Assembly: GCA_034423015.1 (NCBI GenBank)
Contig: DAOUJG010000026.1
Location: 62,001-126,000 of the forward strand
From: JAGWBJ01 sp034423015
GTDB lineage: Bacteria; Chloroflexota; Dehalococcoidia; Lucifugimonadales; JAGWBF01
Length of the DNA: 64,000 nucleotides
Reading direction: 5' to 3'
Part shown: positions 38,292 through 47,230 of the stretch, one piece after another
How the letters are laid out: every line of letters begins with the position of its first letter
Position numbering within the stretch: position 1 is the stretch's first letter
Translations under genes and position numbers: made by a program
The notes under the pieces: model-generated
What the model saw: only the letters and a program-made list of their open reading frames with translations
What the model was told of the DNA's origin: nothing
Databases searched by the model: none

Positions 38292-39206
38292 CTATCCAAG
38301 CTGCTCGTAGACCTGCCGGTCCAGGGTGACCTTGGGAGAGCTCATGTAGAGCCGCCGGTTCGACGCCGGACCGACCACGGCCCCGGCCACGCTCAGCAGG
38401 GCGTAGGCGTCGTTGGGTTTCATGCCCTTCTCCTCCACCAGCACGTCCAGCATCTCCCTCACGGCCCGGGTCAGGCACTCGGTCAGGTCCCCGTCGTTCT
38501 TGTCGTGGCCCAGGATGACGAAGTCGCTCCGCGTCAACGCCCGTGGAGATTTCAGGTTGCGCCCCTTCTCCAGGGTAACGCGGATGTGCACCTCCAGCTG
38601 CGCCTCCGCCGCTGTGCCGGCCATGGTGGCCTCGCCCGCGGCCGCGTGCCCGTCGCCCATTACCAGCAGGCCCCCCGGGACCAATACGGGGAGGTGGAGC
38701 GTCGTGCCCTCACCGAGGTCGTGCAGGTCTATATCGCCCCCATGGGGCCCGATGCGCCCCGAGGGGTGGAGCACGTAGGTGGGCGTGGTGGCCACCATCC
38801 CCATGTCCGGGCTGAGGGGTATCCTGACGCCGCCGGGAAAGGCCAGGTGGTCTCCCTCGATGGGCATGAAGGTCACGTGTATGTCCGGGAACTCCTCGTC
38901 CAGGTAGCCGCTGCCCGGCCTCTGCCGCTGGATGGCGTGATGGATGGGCGTCATGCGCATGAAGTCGATTTTCAGCGCGTCGCCGGGCATGGCGTCCCGC
39001 ACGTAGATGGGGCCCGTAGCCGGTATGGGCAAGGCCGCCGGGTCGGGCCCCAGCTCGAACCTCTGGTGGATGGACTCCGAGTCCTGGAGGCCCTGGAACA
39101 CGTCCCAGGTCTCCACTATCAGCTCCTCGCCTGACTCGATGGTTATGGCCGGTGGCGCGTCCGGGTCCAGGTCGTACACGCATTTATCCTTGGTGAGCCG
39201 TTTCAT
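38292..39206 (-). CDS. Acetamidase/formamidase family protein
   Basis: 304 residues from the ATG at 39206, which follows AGGAGG. FmdA/AmdA-like features: TIESGEELIVETWDVFQGL at the N-terminus, GPIYVRDAMPGDALKIDF, GRIGPHGGDIDLHDLGEGTTLHLPV, VMGDGHAAAGEATMAGTAAE (metal/substrate region), and DAYALLSVAGAVVGPASNRRLYMSSPKV at the end. It probably hydrolyses a small aliphatic amide to acid and ammonia. The longer ORF lacks family similarity in its extra 27 residues. Confidence 0.9.
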   Translation of the reverse strand: MKRLTKDKCVYDLDPDAPPAITIESGEELIVETWDVFQGLQDSESIHQRFELGPDPAALPIPATGPIYVRDAMPGDALKIDFMRMTPIHHAIQRQRPGSGYLDEEFPDIHVTFMPIEGDHLAFPGGVRIPLSPDMGMVATTPTYVLHPSGRIGPHGGDIDLHDLGEGTTLHLPVLVPGGLLVMGDGHAAAGEATMAGTAAEAQLEVHIRVTLEKGRNLKSPRALTRSDFVILGHDKNDGDLTECLTRAVREMLDVLVEEKGMKPNDAYALLSVAGAVVGPASNRRLYMSSPKVTLDRQVYEQLG

Positions 39207-39295
39207 CGAAGTCCTCCTGTGGCCTGAGTGGACCGCCTCTCGGGTACGCTCCATGGGGCCGGCTACGGCGCCGGCCCGTCTCGGCACGTACGGAG

Positions 39296-39324
39296 ATTAT
39301 ACTTCATGTTTGGAACAGGGTCAT
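39296..39324 (-). promoter_or_regulatory. Promoter of acetamidase gene
   Basis: Minus strand ATGACC (39324-39319), a 17-base spacer and TATAAT (39301-39296), 90 bases before the start codon. Confidence 0.5.
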
Positions 39325-39389
39325 TCCTTCGCCGGGTAAATTAAGCCGGCCCAACGCCGGCCGACGATGTTCAAGCCACGGCTTTGGAC

Positions 39390-39395
39390 TATAAT
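39390..39395 (+). promoter_or_regulatory. -10 element of thioredoxin-like lipoprotein gene
   Basis: TATAAT 49 bases before the ATG at 39444. It excludes the upstream ORF start at 39384. No clear -35 is visible. Confidence 0.5.
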
Positions 39396-39443
39396 GGAGT
39401 GGCCGCATACCTCGACCAGACGGCATCGGCAACACGAACTCCG

Positions 39444-40361
39444 ATGCGAACCACGTCAAATAGATCCACCACCATACCGGCGGCCGCTGCCGTGCTTGTG
39501 GCGCTAGCCGCCGTGCTCCTCGCAGCTTGTTCGGGAGCGGACCCGGCGGAGCCCGACGTCACGGCCACGGCCCGGTTCCGGCCCTGGCCGCTGGGAGACC
39601 TCGGCGTGTACACCGCCCAGGTCGCCTTCGACCAGGCGGGCGAATGGGGGATGGACGTATCCGTCGACGGCACCAGGGTACCCCATTCCTCGTCGACCGA
39701 CCGGAGCCCCGATTCGCCCGTGTTGTCGGCAACGGTGATTTCCACCGACCTGGGAGTGGGGTCCAACCGCCTCGCCTTCGCCATACGGGACCGTGCCTCC
39801 AACACCACGGTCAGGAGCCCCGAGGCGGTGGTGTCCCTGTTCGGGCCGGGGAGCGTCGTCGGCGACGTCACCACGACCATCCAGGTGAAGGAGGAGAGCA
39901 GCACACCCGCCGTCGGCTCGGCGGCCCCCGCATCGATGAACAAGACGGGCCGGGACGTGCGGACCCTGGACCGCCTGACCACCGCGTCCGTCCCCGACCC
40001 GGACCTGTACCGGATGACGATACGAGAGGCGCTGGCCTCGGGCATACCCCTGGTGGTCTCCTTCGCCACGCCCGGCTACTGCCAGACGGCCACGTGCGGT
40101 CCCCAGGTGGAGGTGCTGTCGGAGGTCAAGGAGCGGTACCGTGGACGGGTCAACTTCATCCACGTGGAGGTGTTCGAAGACCCCCACGAGATCCAGGGGG
40201 ACCTGGGCAGGGCCCGGGCGGTGCCGTCGGTGGGTGAGTGGGGCCTGCCCACCGAGCCATGGACCTTCATCGTCGACGCCGACGGCGCCGTGTCCGCCAA
40301 GTTGGAGGCCTTCGCCACCGCCGAGGAGATCGAGGAGGGCCTCGCGTCGGTGCTGCGGTAG
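39444..40361 (+). CDS. Thioredoxin-like lipoprotein
   Basis: 305 residues. Lipoprotein signal peptide: Arg-containing start, AAAAVLVALAAVLLAAC with the lipobox LAAC. The middle region (about 45-150) looks like a beta-sandwich (WGMDVSVDGT, GSNRLAFAIRD). The C-terminal 150 residues are a thioredoxin-like fold: IPLVVSFATPGYCQTATCGPQVEVLSEV, with a CxxxxC in place of CxxC, then FIHVEVFEDPHEIQGDL and PTEPWTFIVDADGAV. It is probably an envelope thiol-disulfide or copper-related protein. It converges on a lipoprotein gene with a seven-base gap. Confidence 0.8.
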   Translation: MRTTSNRSTTIPAAAAVLVALAAVLLAACSGADPAEPDVTATARFRPWPLGDLGVYTAQVAFDQAGEWGMDVSVDGTRVPHSSSTDRSPDSPVLSATVISTDLGVGSNRLAFAIRDRASNTTVRSPEAVVSLFGPGSVVGDVTTTIQVKEESSTPAVGSAAPASMNKTGRDVRTLDRLTTASVPDPDLYRMTIREALASGIPLVVSFATPGYCQTATCGPQVEVLSEVKERYRGRVNFIHVEVFEDPHEIQGDLGRARAVPSVGEWGLPTEPWTFIVDADGAVSAKLEAFATAEEIEEGLASVLR

Positions 40362-40368
40362 GCCCGGC

Positions 40369-40722
40369 TCAGTCCGCCAGTCCCACGACCAGCAACCCGT
40401 CCCGGGTCTCCCTGTAGGTTACGGTCACCGGCTGGCCGAAGGCCTGATGCTCCCTGAGATGCGCCGGGGTGAAGCCCGCGAACCCGTCGGCATAGAATTC
40501 CCACCGGTCTCCCGCCTCGTCCACGACGGCCAGCAGCTCGAGCTCGGTAATGGACTTGGCCCGCACCTCCACGACCATGCCCCGGACCGTCATCGTATCC
40601 TCTGGACCGGTGGATGGGCCGTTGCAGGCCATGGCAAGCGAGGCGAGTATCGCCGCCGCAACCGCCCGGGCCACCACGCGGGCGCACGGGGAGGTCGCGG
40701 GGCGCCGGAGCCGCGCCGCCAC
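40369..40722 (-). CDS. Putative lipoprotein
   Basis: About 117 residues if started at GTG 40722; a GTG at 40677 would give a shorter signal peptide and is equally plausible. The hydrophobic stretch AVAAAILASLAMAC ends in a lipobox cysteine. The mature part (MTVRGMVVEVRAKSITELELLAVVDEAGDRWEFYADGF, FGQPVTVTYRETRDGLLVVGL) looks like a small OB-like beta barrel. It begins directly after the propeller lipoprotein gene on the same strand, so co-transcription is likely. Function unknown. Confidence 0.6.
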   Translation of the reverse strand: MAARLRRPATSPCARVVARAVAAAILASLAMACNGPSTGPEDTMTVRGMVVEVRAKSITELELLAVVDEAGDRWEFYADGFAGFTPAHLREHQAFGQPVTVTYRETRDGLLVVGLAD

Positions 40723-40727
40723 GGCGG

Positions 40728-41774
40728 CTACCAGACCGGTTCGGTGTCGTTGGCGTTGTTGTTGGTGAGGCGGGTCTGGTTGCGGTCCTCGACGTTCATG
40801 ACGAATATCTCGCCCGTGTCGTAGATGTAGGACACGAAGGCGAGCATCTTCCCGTTGGGAGACCACACCGGCGACTCGTCGACGGCCTCGTTGGACGTGT
40901 ACCTGGTAACCCCGGCGCCATCGGCCTTCATCACGTAGATCTCCGGGTTCCCGTCGCGCTCGGACACGAAGACTATCTTCAGGCCGTCGGGGGACCAGGA
41001 TGGCGAGTGGTCGGCGCTGTCGTTGTGGGTCAGCCGCGTCTGGCTCGACCCGTCGGAGTTCATCACGTAGATCTCCTGGTTGCCGTCTCTCTCCGACGTG
41101 TAGACTATCTTTCGGTTGTCCGGGGACCACCGGGCATCGTAGTCCTGGAAGCTCGTGAGCCGCATCAGGTTGACGCCGTCCGGGTTGCGGATCATGATCC
41201 CGGGGCCCTCTTCACCGGTGTTGGGGACAAAGGCCAGCCACCGGCCGTCGGAGGACCATCCGTCCAGCCTCAGCTCGGCGAACTCACCCGAGGTGATCCG
41301 GGTGATGCCTGTCTTGGACCCATCGGTGCCGATCACGTACACCTCGGGCTGTCCCGAACGGTCGGAGATGAAGGCGATGCGGGACCCGTCGGGGGACCAC
41401 CAGTGCATGTGGTCCGCCCCGGGGCTGTGGGTCAGCCGCTGGGGCCTGGCTTCCTCGGGCCCCACCTGAAGTCGATTTATCTCCGGGTCGCCCGACTCCT
41501 CGGAGACGAAGGCCACCCACTTCCTGTCGGGGGACCAGAGGGGGCGGCTGTCGACCGCGTTGTTGACCGTGAGCCTCGTCTGTTCCGAGCCGTCGACGTT
41601 CACGGTGTATATCTCCGGATTCCCGTCCCTGTCTGATACGAAGGCTAACTTGGGGTCCTCACCACCGGAGCAGCCCATGGCCAGGAGAAGCATCGCGCCG
41701 CCCGCTACGGCGGCCAGCAGACGCAGTCCCAGGCGGACTGGTCCGTTCCCATCCGAGCGGGAGGGCGTTGACAT
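40728..41774 (-). CDS. TolB-like beta-propeller lipoprotein
   Basis: 348 residues from the ATG at 41774, after GAGGTCAGG. Lipoprotein signal: LGLRLLAAVAGGAMLLLAMGC. The rest is a PD40/WD40-like propeller of repeated units of the type W-S-P-D-G-x-K-(I/V)-x-F-V-S-x-R-D-G-N-x-E-I-Y-V-M-x-x-D-G-x-x-x-T-R-L-T. The chain begins with the inner strands of a blade (PKLAFVSDRDGNPEIY) and ends at DTEPVW, just before the SPDG that would continue that blade. The two ends therefore probably close the ring by a Velcro arrangement rather than the gene being truncated. Confidence 0.85.
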   Translation of the reverse strand: MSTPSRSDGNGPVRLGLRLLAAVAGGAMLLLAMGCSGGEDPKLAFVSDRDGNPEIYTVNVDGSEQTRLTVNNAVDSRPLWSPDRKWVAFVSEESGDPEINRLQVGPEEARPQRLTHSPGADHMHWWSPDGSRIAFISDRSGQPEVYVIGTDGSKTGITRITSGEFAELRLDGWSSDGRWLAFVPNTGEEGPGIMIRNPDGVNLMRLTSFQDYDARWSPDNRKIVYTSERDGNQEIYVMNSDGSSQTRLTHNDSADHSPSWSPDGLKIVFVSERDGNPEIYVMKADGAGVTRYTSNEAVDESPVWSPNGKMLAFVSYIYDTGEIFVMNVEDRNQTRLTNNNANDTEPVW

Positions 41775-41847
41775 CCTGACCTCACCACCGGCTCCCAGGC
41801 CAAAGTTCTCGAACAATTTCCCACCCCCAACGAGGTTGCTGATATCG

Positions 41848-41856
41848 ATTCTAGCA
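41848..41856 (-). promoter_or_regulatory. Extended -10 of propeller lipoprotein operon
   Basis: Minus strand TGCTAGAAT, about 75 bases ahead of the ATG at 41774. Confidence 0.45.
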
Positions 41857-41928
41857 AAAGGCGGGATTTAAGACACGTTTAAGAAAGGGCCAAAAAATGT
41901 GAAAACTCGGCGACAGGGGAAACCCGCG

Positions 41929-43113
41929 TCAGCTTCGGGGGGCCAGGGTCGCGAGCACCGGGTTTATGAAGGTGAGGGCCCGGTTGAGCATCGGATGGTC
42001 CATGAGCCTGGCGATCACGCCGCTGTGCCAGTCGAAGGACAGGGACTGGAGGTCCGCCAGCTCCTCGAAGACCCTGTCGCTGGCAAACATGTGCATCAGC
42101 AGGTTGATCTGCCAGTCCTTGAGCACCTCGAACATGCGGCGGGCGGAGTACCCCACGTCCATCTCGCGGGCCAGGAGGTCCTTCCACTCCCGCTCGTAGG
42201 CCGAGAGGCGATCGGCGGACAGATCTCCCCGCGTGAACGCCCGGTGGAGGGCGCCCGCGGCGATCTCGCTGGCCAGCAGGGCGTAATAGATGCCGCCGCC
42301 CGTGGTCGGCTTGAGCTGGCCGGCCGAGTCCCCTACAGCCAGGACCCCGTCGCCGAAGGTGCGTCCCAGGGGACGGAGGGGCACGCCCCACCTGGCGGGG
42401 GCCCTGGTTACCTTTGTCACCCTCCCCTCCATCTGCAGGCGGAGTACCAGCTTCTGCAGGTGGCCCAGACCCCGCCTCCGACACAGCAGCCCTACCAGCG
42501 CCCTTCCGCCGGAGGTGGGGACCATCCAGGCGAAGAACCCGGGAGCGACCCGTTGACCGAAGTAGACGTGGATGTCCTCCACTCCGGGGGCCATCACCTC
42601 CGCCTGCACCCCCGTCGCGAAGTCGCCCACGCGCCCCAGACCCACGCGGCCCGTGAGGTCCGAGCCGAACCCGCTGGCCAGCACCAGCGCCCTGGCCTTC
42701 AGGGCGAGCCCACCGGAGCCGTTGACCGTCTGCACCCTCCAGCCCCGGTCCTCGGGGACGACCTCGGTGGCCCTGTGCCCCAGCAGGTACTCGGCTCCCG
42801 CGCTCCTCGCCTTCTCCGCCAGGGAGTCCACGTACGAGACCCGGTCCACGACGTGGGCCTGGACGTCCTGCCTGGCCAGCCTCACCGCCTCGCCCCCGGG
42901 GGCGGCCACCACGGCCCCCTTGACATCGCGGTGGACCAACCCGGGGTCGATGGGGAACCGGGCCAGGCACTCCCGGCCGACTATGCCGGTGCACAGCTTG
43001 TCGCCGATGCGCCCCGTCAGGTCGACCACCACCACGTCGTATCCCCGGTCAGCCAGGTTGAAGGCCGTGTTGTTGCCGGCGGGCCCCGCACCCACCACTA
43101 TGACATCCCTCAT
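41929..43113 (-). CDS. Geranylgeranyl reductase family FAD-dependent oxidoreductase
   Basis: 394 residues from the ATG at 43113, seven bases after GGAGGT. The N-terminal FAD dinucleotide fold is DVIVVGAGPAGNNTAFNLADRGYDVVVVD; CTGIVGRECL, the second FAD motif GDGVLAVGDSAGQLKPTTGGGIYYALLAS and a helical C-terminus complete the family layout. Members reduce isoprenoid chains of lipids, quinones or carotenoid precursors, or act as related monooxygenases. No isoprenoid gene is adjacent, though ispD and ispF lie about 5 kb away. Confidence 0.85.
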   Translation of the reverse strand: MRDVIVVGAGPAGNNTAFNLADRGYDVVVVDLTGRIGDKLCTGIVGRECLARFPIDPGLVHRDVKGAVVAAPGGEAVRLARQDVQAHVVDRVSYVDSLAEKARSAGAEYLLGHRATEVVPEDRGWRVQTVNGSGGLALKARALVLASGFGSDLTGRVGLGRVGDFATGVQAEVMAPGVEDIHVYFGQRVAPGFFAWMVPTSGGRALVGLLCRRRGLGHLQKLVLRLQMEGRVTKVTRAPARWGVPLRPLGRTFGDGVLAVGDSAGQLKPTTGGGIYYALLASEIAAGALHRAFTRGDLSADRLSAYEREWKDLLAREMDVGYSARRMFEVLKDWQINLLMHMFASDRVFEELADLQSLSFDWHSGVIARLMDHPMLNRALTFINPVLATLAPRS

Positions 43114-43182
43114 GAAAGGCACCTCCAGAGCCCCTTACGCCCGCTGGCCGAGTGCGGGAGGCTATACCGGGAACGCGGGCCG

Positions 43183-43266
43183 ATTATACTATCGGGCCCG
43201 TGGGTTCGCCACACGGCCGCTCCACAACCGGCGACGGTATCCATAGCACCGACTCTCCCATATAAT
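43183..43266. promoter_or_regulatory. Divergent -10 elements for flavoprotein and GlcG genes
   Basis: TATAAT on the minus strand at 43188-43183 (upstream of the flavoprotein) and TATAAT on the plus strand at 43261-43266 (32 bases before the GlcG-like ATG). The -35 hexamers are weak on both sides. Confidence 0.5.
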
Positions 43267-43297
43267 CTAGGGGCAATACTGACCGAGGAGGCGACCA

Positions 43298-43705
43298 ATG
43301 GCCACATTGACCCTGGCGGAGGCCGAGCAGATCCTGGCGGCGGCCAAGGCCAAGATACTGGGATGGGGAGTCGGCATGAGCGTGTCGGTGGTCGACGCGA
43401 GGGGAGACCTCATCGCGATGTTCCGGGTCGACGGGGCCCTCTGGCGGACCGCCCTGGTCTCTCGCGGCAAGGCGGCAGCGGCAGCGGCCTTCGGCAGGCC
43501 CAGCGGCGAGCTGGCGGACAACGCCGTCATACGGTCCCTTACCACCATCGAGGGCGGCCACTTCGTCCCCGGCAAGGGGGCCCTGCCCGTGTTCAAGGAC
43601 GGCCAGGTGGTCGGCGCGGTAGGGGGCAGCGGCGGCACCGCCGAGCAGGACGAGGAAGCGGCCCTGACGGGCATACAGGCCGCGGGCCTCTCCTCCACCG
43701 CCTAG
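43298..43705 (+). CDS. GlcG/HbpS family protein
   Basis: 135 residues of the DUF336 family (GlcG, HbpS, corrinoid adenosyltransferase-like fold). Characteristic: LTLAEAEQILAAAKAKI, SVSVVDARGDLIAMFRVDGALW, LVSRGKAAAAAAFGRPSGEL, GHFVPGKGALPVFKDGQVVGAVGGSGGTAEQDEEAA. Members bind heme or accompany glycolate, propanediol or other oxidation pathways. GGAGG lies upstream. The ligand cannot be assigned here. Confidence 0.88.
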   Translation: MATLTLAEAEQILAAAKAKILGWGVGMSVSVVDARGDLIAMFRVDGALWRTALVSRGKAAAAAAFGRPSGELADNAVIRSLTTIEGGHFVPGKGALPVFKDGQVVGAVGGSGGTAEQDEEAALTGIQAAGLSSTA

Positions 43706-43753
43706 TCCTCCGGACCCGGTACCGACGCCCGGCCCGGGGCCGGGGGCACGGGC

Positions 43754-46700
43754 CTAGCCCTGCTCCAGGTCCCTGGCCAGCCTGTCGTGCTCGGCCGCGG
43801 CGTCGGCGTCTTCCAGGTCCGTGTAAACGGTGGACATCAGGTGGTGGACGTCGGCGGCGATGGCGCCCGCCCCGTCCACCTCCAGGCTCTCCTGGAGGAC
43901 ATCCAGCGCCCGGTCCAGTTCCTGCAGCCGGTGGTAGGCCAGGCCCTTGAGATACAAGGGCCTGGCGGCGGCCGGCGAGCCTTCTTCGGTCCTGGCAAGA
44001 TACCTGTCGAGGGTCGCCAGCGCCTCCTCCTCGGCCTGGGCGTCCAGCTGCGCCGCGGCCTGGGCCTCGTAGGCGGCGAACAGGCGCTGGCGCACCTCGG
44101 CCTCTGTTCCGCCGGTGTCGGGCTCGTCCAGGCTCTTCTCGAAGGCGTCGATGGCCTCTTCACGCTGGTAGAGACCCTCGTGGGCCATGCCCAGTACATA
44201 AAGCGACTGGGCCCTCTCGCTCGATGTGCGCGCCTTGGCCATCGTCTCTTCGAACCCCTCCACGGCGTCCTGGTGCATGCCCAGCCGCACCTGGGACCTG
44301 CGGAGCAGGTACTCCTGCCGCCACGACTTGGGCAGCATAGCCGTCAGCTCCTCGTAGTAGCGGATGGCCTCCTCGCCCAGCCCCTCATAGTCGAGAAGCG
44401 CCAGCGTCATGGCCGAATTGGCCGCGACCAGCTTGTTCTGGGCGGCGTCCTCGTTCTTCAACAACCCCCGCCGGGCGATAAGGTACGACTCCTCCGCACA
44501 CCCGGCGAAGCTCCCGTCCGCCACCTGGCGCCTCCCCTCTCGAGGCTCCAGGGAGAAGTACTCCTCGCACGACTGGAAGTCACCCTGGTTCTCGGTGGCG
44601 AACTTCCTGTAGCCGTCGTAGACCCGGGCGAGGTTCTGGTAGTAGACGGGCACGTCCGGGGCCTTGGCGACCGCCTGGGACATGAGCCGGTGACCTGTCT
44701 GCAGGTCCCCCTGGGACAGCTCCTCGGCCGCGGACCCGGCGATGGCGGCCGCCCAGGCGTAGTCCACATTCTTGTCCCAGGACAGCCAGCCCACGAACAC
44801 GATGACCGCCGACATCACCCCCAGAACAAGCATCCTCACCGGGGATATGGCGCCTCGCAGGCCGGCAGCGCCCCGGGCCCTGCGCTCCCGCTGCCGCCTG
44901 GCCCGCCGCCCCCGCCTTCCGGCGCTCCCCTGGACGTCGGTTCCCGCCGGGGCAGGGCCAACGCCCGTCCCCTCGCACCGCCCCATCACCGACGGCAGGA
45001 CTACCAGAACGGCCAGCATGACCCAGAACGTGACCAGGTCCGGCTCCCGGGCCACTCCGACCATCATCTCTGCCACGCGGCCCGCGACGGTCGCCATGAG
45101 GGCGATCAGTATCCACCTGTGGGCCGTGGAGAGTCTCTCCCGGCTGCGCCAGAGCTGGGCAGCACCCACGCCGAAGAAGGACACGACAAGGCCCACGGAC
45201 GCGAACCCGCCCAGTATCCCCTGCTCCACGAAATGGTGCACGAAGAAGTTGTGGGCCTGGCTCAGGAGGCCGCCCCGGGGGCTCTCCAGGGGGAACGTGT
45301 ACTTGAACAGCTCGGGACCGTAGCCGACCAGGGGCCGGACCAGGGCATACGACAGCTCCTCGTACTCGAACCACGGGCGGTCCCTGACGAGCCTCCACGA
45401 GGCCGCCCAGATGTCGTTTCGGAAGCTCAGCCCCCGGCCCTCGGGCTCGGCTGGAGTCACGGTGGAAACCGTGTCCGCAGCGTCCCCTTCGGCCACGTCC
45501 TCGGCAGGCGGCTGCGCGCCCGATGATACGGTGGCGACCAGCCCGCCAACCAGCAGGGCTATCACCACCACCGATGCCACCAGCAGGGCGACCCTGGCGG
45601 CCTTGGCCACCTCCCGCCTGGACCTGTCCCACGCCGCCAGCAGTGGCCCGACTCCACCGATCAGCGCCGCGCCGGCGTTCCGGGCCGCGGCCGAGAGACG
45701 GACTCGCCAGCCCACGGCAAGCGCGGAGGAGGCGCGGGGTGTTTGGGGTGGGCCCTCCCTCCATCGGTCCCGCGCGTCCAGTAGGGACCGGGGCTCGCGC
45801 ACCGCCAGCGCCAGCAGTCCCAGCAACCCCACGGCGCCGAAGACCGCCAGAAGCGCCCGGGCATCCAGGAACGCCAGGTCGCGGAAGGCCAGCTTCACCG
45901 TCCCCAAGGGAGAGTAGCCGTAGGTCACGACCAGCAACGCCACCAGCAGGGCCGAGCCCACCAGCAGGAGGGTCCTGCCGAAGTCCCGCGCTCCTTCCGA
46001 GAACCTGGCGGGGAACATGGCCGCCAGGATGCTAGAGAACGCGAGTATCCCAACCAGGGCTGCCAGCACGCGGACCATCGAGACGCCCGCAAAGTCCCCG
46101 ATGCCGATCACGTCCACCTGCGCCGCCACGACGGCCGCGGTGAGCACGACTATGGAACAGGTCAGCAGCACGAGGTCAGCCGGGAGGGCCCGTCGCCTGA
46201 CTGCGCCCTCCAGCGCGTCGAAGACCGCCGGCAACCCCAGGAGGGCCACCAGGCCCGCGGGAACGCCGATGAGCCAGGAGCCCCGGGAGTCCGTGAACCA
46301 CACCGCCAGCAGGTGACCTGCGCCGACCACGAGGGTCAGGAGCACGACGGCTGCCGCCCGCCCGGAGGTCACGCCCCAGGTCTCCAGCAGGGCCCGGGCC
46401 AGCCCCAGGCTCAGCAGCCCGGTACCTACGAGGGCGGCCCCGGTGAAGACCGGGTTGGCCATCGTCGACGCGACACGGATGCTGCCCGCCTCGCCGACGT
46501 TCAAGAGGTCTCCCTCGTACCTCTGGACTATTCCGTACACGGCCACGAGAAAACCGGCGGTCACTATCACCGTTAGCAGACGGTAGAGCTGCTGCCTGGT
46601 CTTAAGGTGAGTGACGATGACCGCAAAGAGGACGAAGTATGAGAGGGTGGTATAAAGCGAGTACCCGAACTGGCCCGAGACCTCACCCCAGAGACTGATG

Positions 46701-47086
46701 AAGAAAGACTGGGACAGTGCCGTGGCGATGATGGCCGCCCCGATATAGATCGTGGCGGCCACGACTATCCAGCGGCTGGGCTGCTCCATCAGCCAAGCCT
46801 GCAGCCTGGCAAGGGGCCTCGACGCCTGAGGGGGGCGAGTCAGTCCCCCTCTCAGCAGCCACTCGACGGTCCAGAGGATGACTATCACGCCGGCCAGGAG
46901 CCTCAGCGCCGTCGTCTTGGGCACCTCGACGTAGGCGTTCACCGCCTCCGACGACATGAAGTCCGTGGGGACGAATATCAGGGGGACCAGGGCCACCGTC
47001 AGGAGCCATGTAGCTTCCAGGGCCCCGGCCAGCCGGCCGGCCCAGAGGGAAGCAGGGGTGGGCGCCGTCCCGTTAGCGGCCGCCAT
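43754..47086 (-). CDS. O-antigen ligase-like/TPR membrane protein
   Basis: 1110 residues. The N-terminal 750 residues carry about a dozen or more hydrophobic helices, with a large loop containing FRNDIWAASWRLVRDRPWFEYE...LVRPLVGYGPELFKY and HNFFVHHFVEQGILGG. This is the pattern of Wzy/WaaL-type O-antigen ligases (a conserved His in the big loop). After an Arg-rich linker and one more helix, the C-terminal 330 residues are TPR-like repeats (QNLARVYDGYRKFA, LYLKGLAYHRLQELDRALDVLQESLE). It is probably a cell-surface glycopolymer ligase or polymerase. No glycosyltransferase cluster is nearby. Confidence 0.82.
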   Translation of the reverse strand: MAAANGTAPTPASLWAGRLAGALEATWLLTVALVPLIFVPTDFMSSEAVNAYVEVPKTTALRLLAGVIVILWTVEWLLRGGLTRPPQASRPLARLQAWLMEQPSRWIVVAATIYIGAAIIATALSQSFFISLWGEVSGQFGYSLYTTLSYFVLFAVIVTHLKTRQQLYRLLTVIVTAGFLVAVYGIVQRYEGDLLNVGEAGSIRVASTMANPVFTGAALVGTGLLSLGLARALLETWGVTSGRAAAVVLLTLVVGAGHLLAVWFTDSRGSWLIGVPAGLVALLGLPAVFDALEGAVRRRALPADLVLLTCSIVVLTAAVVAAQVDVIGIGDFAGVSMVRVLAALVGILAFSSILAAMFPARFSEGARDFGRTLLLVGSALLVALLVVTYGYSPLGTVKLAFRDLAFLDARALLAVFGAVGLLGLLALAVREPRSLLDARDRWREGPPQTPRASSALAVGWRVRLSAAARNAGAALIGGVGPLLAAWDRSRREVAKAARVALLVASVVVIALLVGGLVATVSSGAQPPAEDVAEGDAADTVSTVTPAEPEGRGLSFRNDIWAASWRLVRDRPWFEYEELSYALVRPLVGYGPELFKYTFPLESPRGGLLSQAHNFFVHHFVEQGILGGFASVGLVVSFFGVGAAQLWRSRERLSTAHRWILIALMATVAGRVAEMMVGVAREPDLVTFWVMLAVLVVLPSVMGRCEGTGVGPAPAGTDVQGSAGRRGRRARRQRERRARGAAGLRGAISPVRMLVLGVMSAVIVFVGWLSWDKNVDYAWAAAIAGSAAEELSQGDLQTGHRLMSQAVAKAPDVPVYYQNLARVYDGYRKFATENQGDFQSCEEYFSLEPREGRRQVADGSFAGCAEESYLIARRGLLKNEDAAQNKLVAANSAMTLALLDYEGLGEEAIRYYEELTAMLPKSWRQEYLLRRSQVRLGMHQDAVEGFEETMAKARTSSERAQSLYVLGMAHEGLYQREEAIDAFEKSLDEPDTGGTEAEVRQRLFAAYEAQAAAQLDAQAEEEALATLDRYLARTEEGSPAAARPLYLKGLAYHRLQELDRALDVLQESLEVDGAGAIAADVHHLMSTVYTDLEDADAAAEHDRLARDLEQG

Positions 47087-47230
47087 CGACTCCGTCCCGA
47101 CGCGGTTCCATCACGCAATAGTGTAGCAGGACTCGTACGCAAGTAAAGGCTACGGCCCCTTGGCGCCGTCGAGGACAAGGCCCCAAAAAAACACGCCATC
47201 CGAGTGCCATTGCGTTCTTTTTCTGCGCAT

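Noticed and set aside
40728..41774. Truncation of the propeller lipoprotein at DTEPVW
   Set aside because: The N-terminus begins with the complementary inner strands of the same blade, so the ends can close the ring. No frameshifted continuation is seen.
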